A stretch of 64,000 nucleotides of DNA from JBGVSA01 sp041807905 (GCF_041807905.1 NZ_JBGVSA010000002.1:62001-126000), one strand, 5' to 3'; shown: positions 26,174-34,796, counted from the stretch's first letter. Notes: generated by a model not told the origin, from the letters alone. Numbers and translations: made by a program.

Positions 26174-27463
26174 ATGGAGAAAGACGTGGGCGGAGAAGTT
26201 TCAGTCAAACGATTTATCGGTGCAGTGGCGCTATCGGGCGCGATGTCGATGGGCGCGCAGGCGGCCGCACCGGCGGTGATCACCATGGACGGGGCCTACC
26301 TGGAGATCGCCCGCGCGCGCATCGCCGAAAAAGCCCCTGAACTGCAGCCGGCGTATGCCAAGCTCATTGGCGATGCCAATGCAGCGCTGTCGATGAAGGC
26401 GGAGTCGGTCACCTACAAGAAGATCACACCGCCTTCGGGCGACATGCACGACTACATGAGTCTGGCTCCGTACTGGTGGCCGGACCCATCCAAGCCGGAC
26501 GGCCTGCCCTACATCCAGAAGGACGGCCAGTTCAATCCTTCGTCCAAGAACGGCGATACCGACTCGGTGCGCATGCAACTGATGTGCCTCGGCGCGCAGA
26601 CGCTGTCGCTGGCCTATTACTTCTCGGGCGACGCCAAGTACGCCAAGAAGACGGCCGAGGTGATCCGCACCTGGTTCCTCGACCCCAAAACGCGCATGAA
26701 TCCCAACCTGCGCTATGGCCAAGCCGTGATGGGGCGTGTGGATGGGCGCGGCATCGGCCTGATCGACACGCGCAACATGTGGATGGTGATCGACGCCGTG
26801 CAGCTCGTCCAGGCAAGCGGGGAACTGAGCGCGGACGAAGTCTCGCAGATGAAGACCTGGTTCCGGGAGTTCACCAACTGGATGCTCACCAGCGACACCG
26901 GCATCGAAGAGTTCAACGCGCACAACAACCACGGCACGTTCTACGACATGCAGGTGGCCAACTACGCACTGTTCTACGGTGACAAGGAACTGGCCAAACG
27001 CACGGTCGAGCGGGGCATGGACCTGCGCATCGCCAGCCAGATTTCGATCGAAGGCAAGCAATACGCCGAACTGGAGCGCACCACGCCGTTCCATTACGCG
27101 TCCTTCAACCTCGATGCCATGACCAACATCGCCCGCTACGGCGAACAAGTCGGCGTGAAGGTGTGGACGACGCGGGCCAAAACGCGCGGCCTGCGCAATG
27201 GGATCGACTACATGGTGCCGTTCTCCAACGGCAGCCAGCCCTGGCCATACAAGGAACTGAAAGAGGCCGAAACCGAACTCATGCTGCCCGTGCTGCTGCG
27301 CGCGGAGCGGGCTTACCAAGGCGGCAAGTACGCGGCGGCCGCTGCCGCGTTGCCGGTGCGCAAGCTCGACACGCAGGAGATCATTGCGTTCTCGAAGACC
27401 TTGGGCGTCGAGCAGCCGACCACGGTCAACTCGGTCGATCGCCTGATCTGGCCTGTCAAGTAA
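26174..27463 (+). CDS. Alginate-lyase-fold protein, exported form (PF05426-like)
   Basis: 429-aa paralogue of the protein at 9658. A signal peptide is predicted (VKRFIGAVALSGAMSMGAQA, cleaved near residue 31), so it is probably periplasmic. Shared features: APYWWPDPSKPDGLPYIQKDGQ, KTRMNPNLRYGQAV, GRGIGLIDT, and the HNNHGT catalytic-type motif (His250-Asn-Asn-His253), with Tyr in FHYASFNLDAMTN. It likely cleaves or binds a uronic-acid polymer. The ATG at 26174 has no strong ribosome site; a GTG at 26186 is possible. It sits between two identical tRNA-Gly genes. Confidence 0.82.
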   Translation: MEKDVGGEVSVKRFIGAVALSGAMSMGAQAAAPAVITMDGAYLEIARARIAEKAPELQPAYAKLIGDANAALSMKAESVTYKKITPPSGDMHDYMSLAPYWWPDPSKPDGLPYIQKDGQFNPSSKNGDTDSVRMQLMCLGAQTLSLAYYFSGDAKYAKKTAEVIRTWFLDPKTRMNPNLRYGQAVMGRVDGRGIGLIDTRNMWMVIDAVQLVQASGELSADEVSQMKTWFREFTNWMLTSDTGIEEFNAHNNHGTFYDMQVANYALFYGDKELAKRTVERGMDLRIASQISIEGKQYAELERTTPFHYASFNLDAMTNIARYGEQVGVKVWTTRAKTRGLRNGIDYMVPFSNGSQPWPYKELKEAETELMLPVLLRAERAYQGGKYAAAAAALPVRKLDTQEIIAFSKTLGVEQPTTVNSVDRLIWPVK

Positions 27464-27487
27464 GCACGTGCGGGGGCACGGGCAGCG

Positions 27488-28204
27488 TCAGTGCTGTCCG
27501 TGCATATCGATGAGCCGTCTGAAGGCGCGCTGCGAATGCAGGTGCGCGATGATCGTGTCCATTTCGCCAGTGCGCACCAGCTCGCCCAGTCGCGAATTGC
27601 TCAGCGAATTCAGGAAGGGCCGGTCGACGATATAGAACGGGCCGAGGCGCATCGACGCGCCGCCTTTGACGAAGGCATCGACGTGCATCGCTTGCAGCAG
27701 GTCGAGGTGAGCCAGCGAGCTGGCGAATGCCTCGGTAGCCATCCGGTCGGTCTCGTACTGCCGCATGAAGTCGATGACTTCCTGCAGATATGGGCTGGGA
27801 GCGCCGTTGGCAAACAACGGTTGTCCGCGGCCCGCCCGGTTGATGCCCGGATGACCGGCGTCGACGCACAGTCGGTTGTCACCTTCGCCTGTCGCGACGA
27901 GGGCGAAGGGATAACGCCGGACATACGCCGGGGTGTAGTCGCCGAGCCAGCGTCCATCGGCACTCACGAAATTGTTGGTCTTGTCACGCAGGCCGAGGAT
28001 CGCGACGGGAAACCAGGATTTTCCGCCCCGCACGAAGACCACCGGATATTCGCTGGACGCCGAAACGAATTCCTGCATGTTGATGCGAACAGCGTTCGTC
28101 TGCCGCGCGAAGGAGAACTGGTGTCCGTCTTCTTCGATCCAGATGTCGGCATGCCGTTGGGCGTTGAGCACCACGGGGCGCCGATAGAATAAAGGAAAGC
28201 TCAT
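27488..28204 (-). CDS. SapC-like protein
   Basis: 238 aa, SapC family (PF07277, named for a Campylobacter S-layer cluster). Seen: FPLFYRRPVVLNAQRHADI at the start, NEFVSA-type SSEYPVVF, the YTPAYVRRYPFALV segment and the C-terminal GPFYIVDRPFLNSL. Function in Proteobacteria is not known; it is often found near TonB receptors and polysaccharide-use genes in other bacteria. It converges on the exported lyase-like gene, 24 bases apart. Confidence 0.88.
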   Translation of the reverse strand: MSFPLFYRRPVVLNAQRHADIWIEEDGHQFSFARQTNAVRINMQEFVSASSEYPVVFVRGGKSWFPVAILGLRDKTNNFVSADGRWLGDYTPAYVRRYPFALVATGEGDNRLCVDAGHPGINRAGRGQPLFANGAPSPYLQEVIDFMRQYETDRMATEAFASSLAHLDLLQAMHVDAFVKGGASMRLGPFYIVDRPFLNSLSNSRLGELVRTGEMDTIIAHLHSQRAFRRLIDMHGQH

Positions 28205-28339
28205 TCGGGAACAGTTGGAGTGTGGCTGTCTGGCCCCTGATTCTGTCTGGCTTTGCTAAACGCCGGAATCAGAGCATTCTGACTAGTAGTGTCGAATTGA
28301 GGCAGGAATTCGCCGTCCAATCACTTTTGCCGAAAAACT

Positions 28340-28367
28340 TTGACTTTCCCGAAATCGATGCTAATAT
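28340..28367 (+). promoter_or_regulatory. Promoter of tRNA-Gly copy 2
   Basis: TTGACT, 16 bases, TAATAT, 46 bases before the tRNA. It shares the TTGACTTT core with the promoter of copy 1. Confidence 0.75.
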
Positions 28368-28413
28368 TTCGCTCCTCAGTTCGCTGCGCATCGCAGTGAA
28401 TTGAAGACTCCAA

Positions 28414-28489
28414 GCGGGAGTAGCTCAGTTGGTAGAGCGCAACCTTGCCAAGGTTGAGGTCGCGAGTTCGAGACTCGTCTCCCGCTCCA
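28414..28489 (+). tRNA. tRNA-Gly (GCC), copy 2
   Basis: 76 nt, identical to the copy at 25243, CCA encoded, anticodon GCC. Own promoter upstream and terminator downstream. Confidence 0.97.
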
Positions 28490-28497
28490 GAATATGC

Positions 28498-28529
28498 AAA
28501 GGGGGAAGGTGAGAGCCTTCCCCCTTTTT
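28498..28529 (+). terminator. Terminator of tRNA-Gly copy 2
   Basis: AAAGGGGGAAGG pairs with CCTTCCCCCTTT over a 6-base loop, followed by TT. Confidence 0.85.
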
Positions 28530-28541
28530 GTTTGTTCGCCC

Positions 28542-29765
28542 ATGAGCCTATCCGCACCCGGCGCTTGTCCGCCTGTTCTTCAGCCGGCCGTGGTCAATGG
28601 CAGCATCGTCCTGCCGGACTACCAGGGTGGCGGGCTTTTCAATCTTGCCGTTTCGGTGGCGCGGCTCTGCGGCGCGGACACGCCGGGCGACTACGCGGAC
28701 TTGTCTCTGCCCAATGTCGGCAACGCCAGCAACGCATGGGCGCGGCATGACAGCGTCGTCCTTTTCCTCGTCGACGGCCTGGGCGATGAATTCCTGTCCC
28801 GTCATCGCGACATGGCGCCCAACCTGTGGCGCGACCGCGCAACGCGCCTGACTTCAGTCTTTCCCAGTACCACCGCGACCGCCATCACCACGCTGATGAC
28901 GGCTCGGCCGGCATCCCAGCACGGTCTGCTGGGATGGTTCGTTCGCGAAAGCCACTCGGGCCGGCTCGTGGCGCCCCTGCCGATGCGCTACCGCAACGAT
29001 GGGCCCGTGGACGATCCAGAGATCGTCCGGCGCATCCTGAGCGAGCCGCCCACGTTCGGACGTGCTCGCCGGCAAGGGCACATCGTCACTCTGCCGTATC
29101 TCGCGGGAGGGCCGTATTCCGCGCATCACACGGGCGCGGCGAGCGTGCACCCTTACGCCGATCTGGCGGCGCTGCCGCAGGTCGTCGCCAGTGTGAAGGC
29201 TGCCTGCGCGGCACCGCACTTCATCTACTGCTACACGCCTTTGCTCGACGCCATGGGCCACGACCACGGCACGCACTCGCCCGAGGCGCTGGCGGCGTTG
29301 GCGCAGGTCGATGCAGCCTATGCCGCCTTGCGGCAGGCCTTGCCGGATTCGCTCATCGTCCTCACCGCCGACCATGGTTTCGTCGATTCGCCACCGGAGC
29401 GCAACGTCGACCTCGGCACGCATTCCGCGCTCCATTCCATGCTGGCGGCGCCGCTGTCCGGCGAGGGGCGCTGCGCGTATTGCCACGTCAGGCCAGGCAT
29501 GGTCGCCGCATTCGGCGAAGCGGCAGAAGCGGCGCTGGGCCGCATCATGCATGTCGTGCCCTCCGCCCAATTGTTCGATGCCGGACTGTTCGGCCCGGGC
29601 GAAGAACAGCCCGCACGCGAGCGAGCCGGAGACTGGGCGCTGATCGGGCGTGACGATTGGACGGTCTACGATCGTTTGCCCGGCGAGCGCCGCCATCCCA
29701 TGCTCGGCGTTCATGGCGGCCTGTCGCCGGCCGAGATGTACGTGCCGCTGGTCCTGAGCGCCTGA
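28542..29765 (+). CDS. Alkaline-phosphatase-superfamily phosphodiesterase / nucleotide pyrophosphatase
   Basis: 407-aa enzyme of the type I phosphodiesterase/nucleotide pyrophosphatase family (PF01663). Metal site and nucleophile are visible: Asp in VLFLVDGLGDEF, Thr in SVFPSTTATAITTLMTA, LDAMGHDHG and LTADHGF. No signal peptide, so cytosolic. The ATG at 28542 lies only 12 bases after the tRNA terminator and has no ribosome site, so the real start could be a later codon. Confidence 0.85.
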   Translation: MSLSAPGACPPVLQPAVVNGSIVLPDYQGGGLFNLAVSVARLCGADTPGDYADLSLPNVGNASNAWARHDSVVLFLVDGLGDEFLSRHRDMAPNLWRDRATRLTSVFPSTTATAITTLMTARPASQHGLLGWFVRESHSGRLVAPLPMRYRNDGPVDDPEIVRRILSEPPTFGRARRQGHIVTLPYLAGGPYSAHHTGAASVHPYADLAALPQVVASVKAACAAPHFIYCYTPLLDAMGHDHGTHSPEALAALAQVDAAYAALRQALPDSLIVLTADHGFVDSPPERNVDLGTHSALHSMLAAPLSGEGRCAYCHVRPGMVAAFGEAAEAALGRIMHVVPSAQLFDAGLFGPGEEQPARERAGDWALIGRDDWTVYDRLPGERRHPMLGVHGGLSPAEMYVPLVLSA

Positions 29766-29905
29766 CACCACACCGGGCTTGCCGACCGCGACCGCTGGTC
29801 TTTGTTTCGACCCCAGATGGCGTTTGTGCGCTTTCGATGACTTGTCACATCCGTCCGCTAGGCTACAAAGGATGTTGGGGGCGTCATTACGCAAGGGAGA
29901 GCGCG

Positions 29906-30103
29906 ATGAGACTGACTCAAACGGTACAGGGGTGGTGGCGGCCCGGCGCTGGCAAGGTGTCGGAACAGGAACGCGGGGGCTGGTGGAAGACGGCGGGTGT
30001 GGAGCCCCTGTTCGCCGTCCCCGAGAGAGTATGGGCAGACCGCGAGGCCGAAGCCGCGCCGGTCGAGCCGATGGAAGCCGACGAATCGCAGCGACGCGCC
30101 TGA
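29906..30103 (+). CDS. Hypothetical 65-aa protein
   Basis: Small protein with GGGAGAG before the ATG. It begins MRLTQTVQGWWRPG, is rich in Trp early and Glu/Ala late, and shows no signal peptide or membrane segment. I do not recognise a family. Its stop lies inside a palindrome shared with the next gene's stop. Confidence 0.55.
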   Translation: MRLTQTVQGWWRPGAGKVSEQERGGWWKTAGVEPLFAVPERVWADREAEAAPVEPMEADESQRRA

Positions 30104-30119
30104 ACGGCGCGCCGTTCAG
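30100..30119. repeat. 20-bp perfect palindrome spanning two convergent stop codons
   Basis: The half-site CTGAACGGCG is followed directly by its reverse complement. The TGA of the small protein gene and the TGA of the DUF1178 gene on the other strand both lie within it. Without a T-run it is not a standard terminator, but it could form a cruciform or RNA stem. Confidence 0.8.
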
Positions 30120-30541
30120 TGCATGTTTTTCTTGGATGGAGGCACCGGCAGGACCGCGATGCCTTCTTCGAGGAGGGATTTCATTTCATCCGTCGACGCC
30201 TGCCCCTTGATGGCGCGATCTTCCGCATCGCCACGCTGGATGCGGCGTGCTTCTTCGGGGAACTGCTCGCCGACGTCTTCGGACTGCGCCGCCACCGCGC
30301 GCAACTGATCCATCAGCTTTGCCAGTTCAGGGATCTGCTCGGCCGACTTGGGGCCCTCGTAGCGTTCCATGGCGCGCACGCGCTGCACATGCGGAGCCGA
30401 GGGCAGCTTGCGGATTTCGTGGCCGCCGCAGACAGGGCACAGCACCATGCTCGATTCCAGTTGCTTCTCGAAGGCCTCGTGCGAGGCGAACCACCCCTCG
30501 AACCGGTGATCCTGTCCGCAGGACAGATTCAAAACAATCAC
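30116..30541 (-). CDS. DUF1178 family protein
   Basis: 141 aa from a GTG start chosen to match the family N-terminus (IVLNLSC-HRFEGWFASHEAFEKQ). A CPVCGGHEI zinc-type motif follows near residue 40, and the rest is helical. The family is widespread in Alpha- and Betaproteobacteria and may bind metal; function unknown. It is divergent from dusC, starts 46 bases apart. Confidence 0.85.
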   Translation of the reverse strand: MIVLNLSCGQDHRFEGWFASHEAFEKQLESSMVLCPVCGGHEIRKLPSAPHVQRVRAMERYEGPKSAEQIPELAKLMDQLRAVAAQSEDVGEQFPEEARRIQRGDAEDRAIKGQASTDEMKSLLEEGIAVLPVPPSKKNMH

Positions 30542-30587
30542 GACAGACACTTTCAACTGCAAAGGCGCGAAGATAACATGCGCCCCC

Positions 30588-31580
30588 ATGTCAGACATCC
30601 GGGCAAGCAACAAATTCGGTGACGAGGCGCCGCGCATCCTGCTGGCGCCCATGGAGGGCATGGTCGACGAGATCATGCGCGACGTCCTCACGCGCGCCGC
30701 ACCTTACGACTGGTGCGTGACCGAGTTCGCCCGCGTTTCGGGCACCTTGCTGCCCGTGCGCTTCTTCAATCGCCTCGTGCCGGAACTGCGCCACGGGTCG
30801 CGCACTGCTGCCGGCACGCCCGTGCGCGTGCAACTGCTCGGCTCGGATCCCGAGAGCATGGCCGAGAACGCCGATCGTCTGGCCAGCCTCGCGCCGGCCG
30901 GCATCGATCTGAACTTCGGCTGCCCCGCACCGACGGTCAACAAACATCGTGGCGGCGCCGTATTGCTCGACGAACCCGAATTGCTGCACCGGATTGTCTC
31001 GGCGCTGAATCGAGCCATCGGCGGACGCGTGCCGCTGACCGCCAAGATGCGCCTGGGCGTGCGCGACACGCATCGTGCCGTGGAGGCCGCACAGGCACTG
31101 GCCGACGGCGGCGCCGAGATGCTGGTGGTGCATGCCCGCACCAAGGAAGACGGCTATCGTCCGCCCGCGCATTGGCCGTGGATCGCCCGCATTGCAGAGA
31201 GCGTGCGCGTGCCCGTGGTCGCCAACGGCGAAATCTGGACCGTCGATGACTACGAACGCTGTCGCAGTGAAAGCGGCATGCGCGACGTGATGCTCGGACG
31301 CGGGGCGGTGGCGGACCCGTTCCTGGTAGAACGCCTGCGCGCCCATCTGGCCGGTACTGAAGTGCGCTCGCCGGATGGTGACTGGAACCGGGTCAAGCCG
31401 CTGATCGATACCCACTGGCAAGCGGTGCTGCAGAAGGTCGAGCCGCGCCACGCGCCCGGTCGGCTCAAGCAATGGCTGAATTTGCTGCGCCGTCACTACT
31501 CACAGGCCGAAGCCTTGTATGCGCGCGTGCGCCCGCTACGCATGCCGGACGACATCACGCCGTTGCTGGCGCAGGCTTGA
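30588..31580 (+). CDS. dusC: tRNA-dihydrouridine(16) synthase
   Basis: Flavin enzyme reducing uridine 16 in the D loop of tRNA, 330 aa. It has LLAPMEGMVDEIMRDVLT, the VTEFARVSGTLLPVRFF segment that marks DusC rather than DusA/B, the catalytic Cys in NFGCPAPTVNKHRGGAVLL and the VVHARTKEDGYRPP phosphate region. Followed by a TrmB-like gene 6 bases on, so both may act on tRNA. Confidence 0.93.
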   Translation: MSDIRASNKFGDEAPRILLAPMEGMVDEIMRDVLTRAAPYDWCVTEFARVSGTLLPVRFFNRLVPELRHGSRTAAGTPVRVQLLGSDPESMAENADRLASLAPAGIDLNFGCPAPTVNKHRGGAVLLDEPELLHRIVSALNRAIGGRVPLTAKMRLGVRDTHRAVEAAQALADGGAEMLVVHARTKEDGYRPPAHWPWIARIAESVRVPVVANGEIWTVDDYERCRSESGMRDVMLGRGAVADPFLVERLRAHLAGTEVRSPDGDWNRVKPLIDTHWQAVLQKVEPRHAPGRLKQWLNLLRRHYSQAEALYARVRPLRMPDDITPLLAQA

Positions 31581-31586
31581 CGGCCC

Positions 31587-32294
31587 ATGTACGGCAACTC
31601 CTACGTCATCCAGAGCGCGCAGACTGGGCCGCACGAAAAGCTCGCCGAGGTCGTGCTCCGCCATCGCGACACCGTATTCCGCAAGCCTGTCGCCGCCCAC
31701 AGCCGGCACGCGTTCGACGAGGCGATGTCGCATTGGGACGGCCGCGCGCCGATCGTGCTTGATGCCGGCTGCGGCGTGGGCTGGAGCACGTTGAACCTGG
31801 CGCGGGAATTTCCCGATCATCTGGTGCTGGGCGTGGACCAATCGTCCGATCGGCTGGCGCGAGGCAAGCCTGAAACGCGCGACAACGCGCATTTCGTGCG
31901 CGCTGACCTGGTCGATTTCTGGCGCCTGCTGCATGCCGCCGGCGTGCGCGTGGCGCGCCACTACATCCTGTATCCGAATCCGTGGCCCAAGATCGGACAG
32001 TTGACGCGGCGCTGGCACGGCATGGCCGTGTTCCCGACCGTCCTTGCACTGGGCGGCCGGCTCGAATGCCGCAGCAACTGGCAGATATACGCGGAAGAAT
32101 TCGCTCTGGCCGTCGGCTTGCTGACGGGCGCGACACCTGCCGTCGAACCGTGGAACCCGCGGCACGCCATCACACCATTCGAGCGTAAATATCAGGATTC
32201 TGGCCAGCCGCTGTATCGCGTGGTCATTGATCTGCCCTTTGTGCCCATGGCGACGGACACCGTGGCCGCGCTTCAATCCGGGTCGCCATCATGA
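31587..32294 (+). CDS. TrmB-like SAM-dependent methyltransferase (motif Asp replaced)
   Basis: 235-aa Rossmann methyltransferase of the TrmB (tRNA m7G46) superfamily. The SAM motif is LDAGCGVGWSTLNLAREFP. The TrmB motif FPDPWPK is YPNPWPK here, and the later TDW is SNW, so two TrmB Asp residues are Asn. That suggests a paralogue of TrmB with a different substrate or reduced activity. It starts 6 bases after dusC and its stop overlaps the next ATG. Confidence 0.78.
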   Translation: MYGNSYVIQSAQTGPHEKLAEVVLRHRDTVFRKPVAAHSRHAFDEAMSHWDGRAPIVLDAGCGVGWSTLNLAREFPDHLVLGVDQSSDRLARGKPETRDNAHFVRADLVDFWRLLHAAGVRVARHYILYPNPWPKIGQLTRRWHGMAVFPTVLALGGRLECRSNWQIYAEEFALAVGLLTGATPAVEPWNPRHAITPFERKYQDSGQPLYRVVIDLPFVPMATDTVAALQSGSPS

Positions 32295-32650
32295 GCGTCG
32301 TAGACAATCCCTGCCAGCAATGCGGCGCCTGCTGCGCCAGTTTTCGCGTGAGCTTTCACCGCTCGCAACTCGACTCTGAACCGGGCGGCTACGTACCTGC
32401 TGCGCTGGCGGACGACGAGACTGCTTCGACCTGCCGCATGCGCGGCACAGATCGCTATCCACCACGTTGCGTGGCCTTGGTTGGCAAGGTGGGGGAATCA
32501 GTACGCTGCGGCATCTACGAGTTCCGCCCCGATCCATGCCGGGAGTTCGCCGCCCACGGTGTCTATGGCATTGCCAACCGAGCCTGCAACGATGCCCGCG
32601 CGCGACATGGGCTGCCTCCGCTGGAAGTCAGCGGGCCGCCCTTGCTGTAA
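32291..32650 (+). CDS. YkgJ-family cysteine-cluster protein
   Basis: 119-aa protein with the YkgJ (CxxCxxCC) zinc/iron chelation pattern: CQQCGACCASF near the start, then Cys in CRMRG, RCVAL, CGIYE and RPDPCREF. Ten or so cysteines in all fit a metal cluster. Overlaps the TrmB-like gene by 4 bases (ATGA). Function not established. Confidence 0.88.
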   Translation: MSVVDNPCQQCGACCASFRVSFHRSQLDSEPGGYVPAALADDETASTCRMRGTDRYPPRCVALVGKVGESVRCGIYEFRPDPCREFAAHGVYGIANRACNDARARHGLPPLEVSGPPLL

Positions 32651-32663
32651 TGTCCATGGGCGT

Positions 32664-32691
32664 AAAAAAACCGGCCGAGGCCGGTTTTTTT
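32664..32691. terminator. Bidirectional terminator between convergent genes
   Basis: A-run, CCGGC, CGAG, GCCGG and T-run, a symmetric hairpin that can end both the YkgJ-type gene and the LysM gene. Confidence 0.88.
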
Positions 32692-32703
32692 ACGTTGGAA
32701 AAG

Positions 32704-33177
32704 TCAGGCCAGCGGCGGAATGCGCAACACCTGACCGGGATAGATCTTGTCAGGGTGCGCCAGCATCGGCCGGTTGGCTTCGAAGATGCGGTTGTATTCC
32801 GCGCCCTTGCCCTTACCGTAGGCCTTCTCTGCGATCGCCCACAGCGTGTCGCCCTTGACGACCGTATGCCACTGCGATTCTTGCGCAGCCTGCTGCACGG
32901 TCATGTTGTCGATGACTTCCTGCACGCCGTTCGTATTGCCGCAGCACAGCACGATCTTCTCGCGCGTGGCTTGATCGGCGGCCTGTCCGGCGACGGTCAC
33001 CTTCCCCTGCGTCATGTCGGCCTCGAGCGCCAGGCCGTCGGCGCGCAGGTTCATCTTGGTGATGTAATTGAGGATCGACGTCACGGCCAACAGGTTGTCC
33101 GCCGCCGCGTCCGTCGTGGCCGGCTTGCTGCCGAAGAGTTTTTCGCCGGCTTCCTTGATGAAACTGAAAATGCCCAT
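32704..33177 (-). CDS. kbp: BON-LysM protein (Kbp/YgaU-like)
   Basis: 157 aa, cytoplasmic potassium-binding protein type. Order: GIFSFIKEAGEKLFG start, BON domain (about residues 25-95, with QATREKIVLCCGNTNGVQEV), and a LysM domain (WHTVVKGDTLWAIAEKAYGKG to GQVLRIP). The length matches E. coli Kbp (149 aa). Alone on the minus strand. Confidence 0.9.
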   Translation of the reverse strand: MGIFSFIKEAGEKLFGSKPATTDAAADNLLAVTSILNYITKMNLRADGLALEADMTQGKVTVAGQAADQATREKIVLCCGNTNGVQEVIDNMTVQQAAQESQWHTVVKGDTLWAIAEKAYGKGKGAEYNRIFEANRPMLAHPDKIYPGQVLRIPPLA

Positions 33178-33398
33178 GGATAGGTCCTCGCTGGAATGAA
33201 CGGAATGCGCCGTTCGCGCGAGGAATATAGGGGGCTTCAAGGGATTCTCCGGGAACGGCGGCGGCTTCTGCTGCGGGCCGTCAAGTGTTGGCAAGTCGTG
33301 CAGAATTGGCTGACAAAATCGCTCACCAAATCTCCTGCGCAGGTCGGCGGCGACACCTGCCAATCAGGGATCACTCCCTCCTGCGCGCGCGATTTCTC

Positions 33399-34760
33399 TC
33401 ACCGGCGCGAACGGATCTCCGCCAGCATTTCCACGAAGCGCCTTTCCGACAGCGGATAAAAGCTCATCACGATGCTGGCCAGTGCGAATGCCGCGGCTGG
33501 CATGAGCGTGATCGCCATGCGAATGGCGTTGAGCACTTCGGGGGTCTGCGCTGCTTGGTTCGGTGCGTAGGCCGTGCCGGCGAGCAGGAATGCCGGGATC
33601 GAGCCGCCCAGCGCCAGCCCGCATTTGCGCATCAGCGAGTACAGCGAGTAATTGAGACCTTCGAGCCGCATGCCGGTCAGCCATTCGCCATACTCCACCG
33701 TGTCCGCTTCCAGCGCCCACATCACCACCATCGCCAGCATCAATCCAGCCGAGCCGACGGCGAGCCAGGCGAAGGTTGCCGCCACGCCGATCGCCGGCGC
33801 GAAATACAGGGTGCCGTGTGAGATCGCCGCCAGCGCCATGCCTCCCTGGAAGACGCTTTTCTTGCCAAAGCGCGCGGCCAGCGATGGCCCCGTCAGCACC
33901 GAGACAACGGTGCCGAACAGCGTGGTGCTGAGCATGAACGTGATGAAGTGACCCGCGTCGCCCAGCACGTAACGCGTGAAGTACAGCGCCGAGGCGCCGC
34001 TCGAACTCGCACCGATCAAGGTGCACAAGGCCGCTACGCACAGCACCTGCAGGGCGCGGTTACGCGTGACCGTGCCGATGCTGTCGCGCAGCGGCGGGCG
34101 CGCCACCGTGCGGGCCACGATTTCGCGCGTGCCCGCAAAACAGGCCACATAGAACAGACAGCCGATCGCCGCGAGCGCCAGCGTGAGCCACGTCAGCGTC
34201 GTTTGCAGCGCGTCGTGGTGCGTGCCGCGCAGGGCGGGTGCAAGCACGAGCGCCAGCAGGATCATCGTGCTGGTTGCCATCACCGTTCGCGTGGCCGAAA
34301 GGCGTGCCCGCTCATGGGGCACCTGCGTCATCACGCCGGCCAGCGATCCATATGGAATATTGGTGAATGAGTAGGCTGTGCCGAGCAGTGCGTAACTGAC
34401 GTAGGCATAGATGAGTCTGCCTTCGGTGCTCCACGTCGACGGCACGGAGAATACGGCGACATTCAGCAGCAGCAAGGGCACGCCGCCCCACAGCAACCAC
34501 GGACGGAACCTGCCGTGGCGCGCGTCGAGATGCCCCCGGTCGATGATCCGGCCGGCGACCAGATCCATGAATGCATCGTAGATGCGCACGACCAGCAAGA
34601 GCGTGCCGGCCGCCGCCGCGCCGATGCCGGCCACGTCCGTGTAGTAGTGGAGCAGGAACAGCATGCCCATCGAAAACACGAAGTTGTTCGCCATCTCGCC
34701 CAGGCCGTAGCCGGCGAGCGCGGTCCATCTGAGCGGGGATGCGTGATGCATGAAGGGCAC
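33399..34760 (-). CDS. GPH-family sugar:cation symporter
   Basis: 453-aa membrane transporter with 12 predicted helices, GPH (glycoside-pentoside-hexuronide) group of the major facilitator superfamily, the group of MelB, XylP and GusB. The GYGLGEMANNFVFSMGMLFLLHYYTDVAG start and RIYDAFMDLVAGRIIDR segment are typical. It lies downstream of a LysR regulator and near a GH3 glycosidase, so it probably imports the sugar released by that enzyme (inference). ATG at 34760 or 34751. Confidence 0.87.
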   Translation of the reverse strand: MPFMHHASPLRWTALAGYGLGEMANNFVFSMGMLFLLHYYTDVAGIGAAAAGTLLLVVRIYDAFMDLVAGRIIDRGHLDARHGRFRPWLLWGGVPLLLLNVAVFSVPSTWSTEGRLIYAYVSYALLGTAYSFTNIPYGSLAGVMTQVPHERARLSATRTVMATSTMILLALVLAPALRGTHHDALQTTLTWLTLALAAIGCLFYVACFAGTREIVARTVARPPLRDSIGTVTRNRALQVLCVAALCTLIGASSSGASALYFTRYVLGDAGHFITFMLSTTLFGTVVSVLTGPSLAARFGKKSVFQGGMALAAISHGTLYFAPAIGVAATFAWLAVGSAGLMLAMVVMWALEADTVEYGEWLTGMRLEGLNYSLYSLMRKCGLALGGSIPAFLLAGTAYAPNQAAQTPEVLNAIRMAITLMPAAAFALASIVMSFYPLSERRFVEMLAEIRSRR

Positions 34761-34796
34761 TTTGTCGATCGATGGTGACGTTGGGTGTGCGACGGG

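Noticed and set aside
28222..28404. 60-residue plus-strand frame upstream of tRNA-Gly copy 2
   Set aside because: It covers the tRNA promoter and has no ribosome site or motif.
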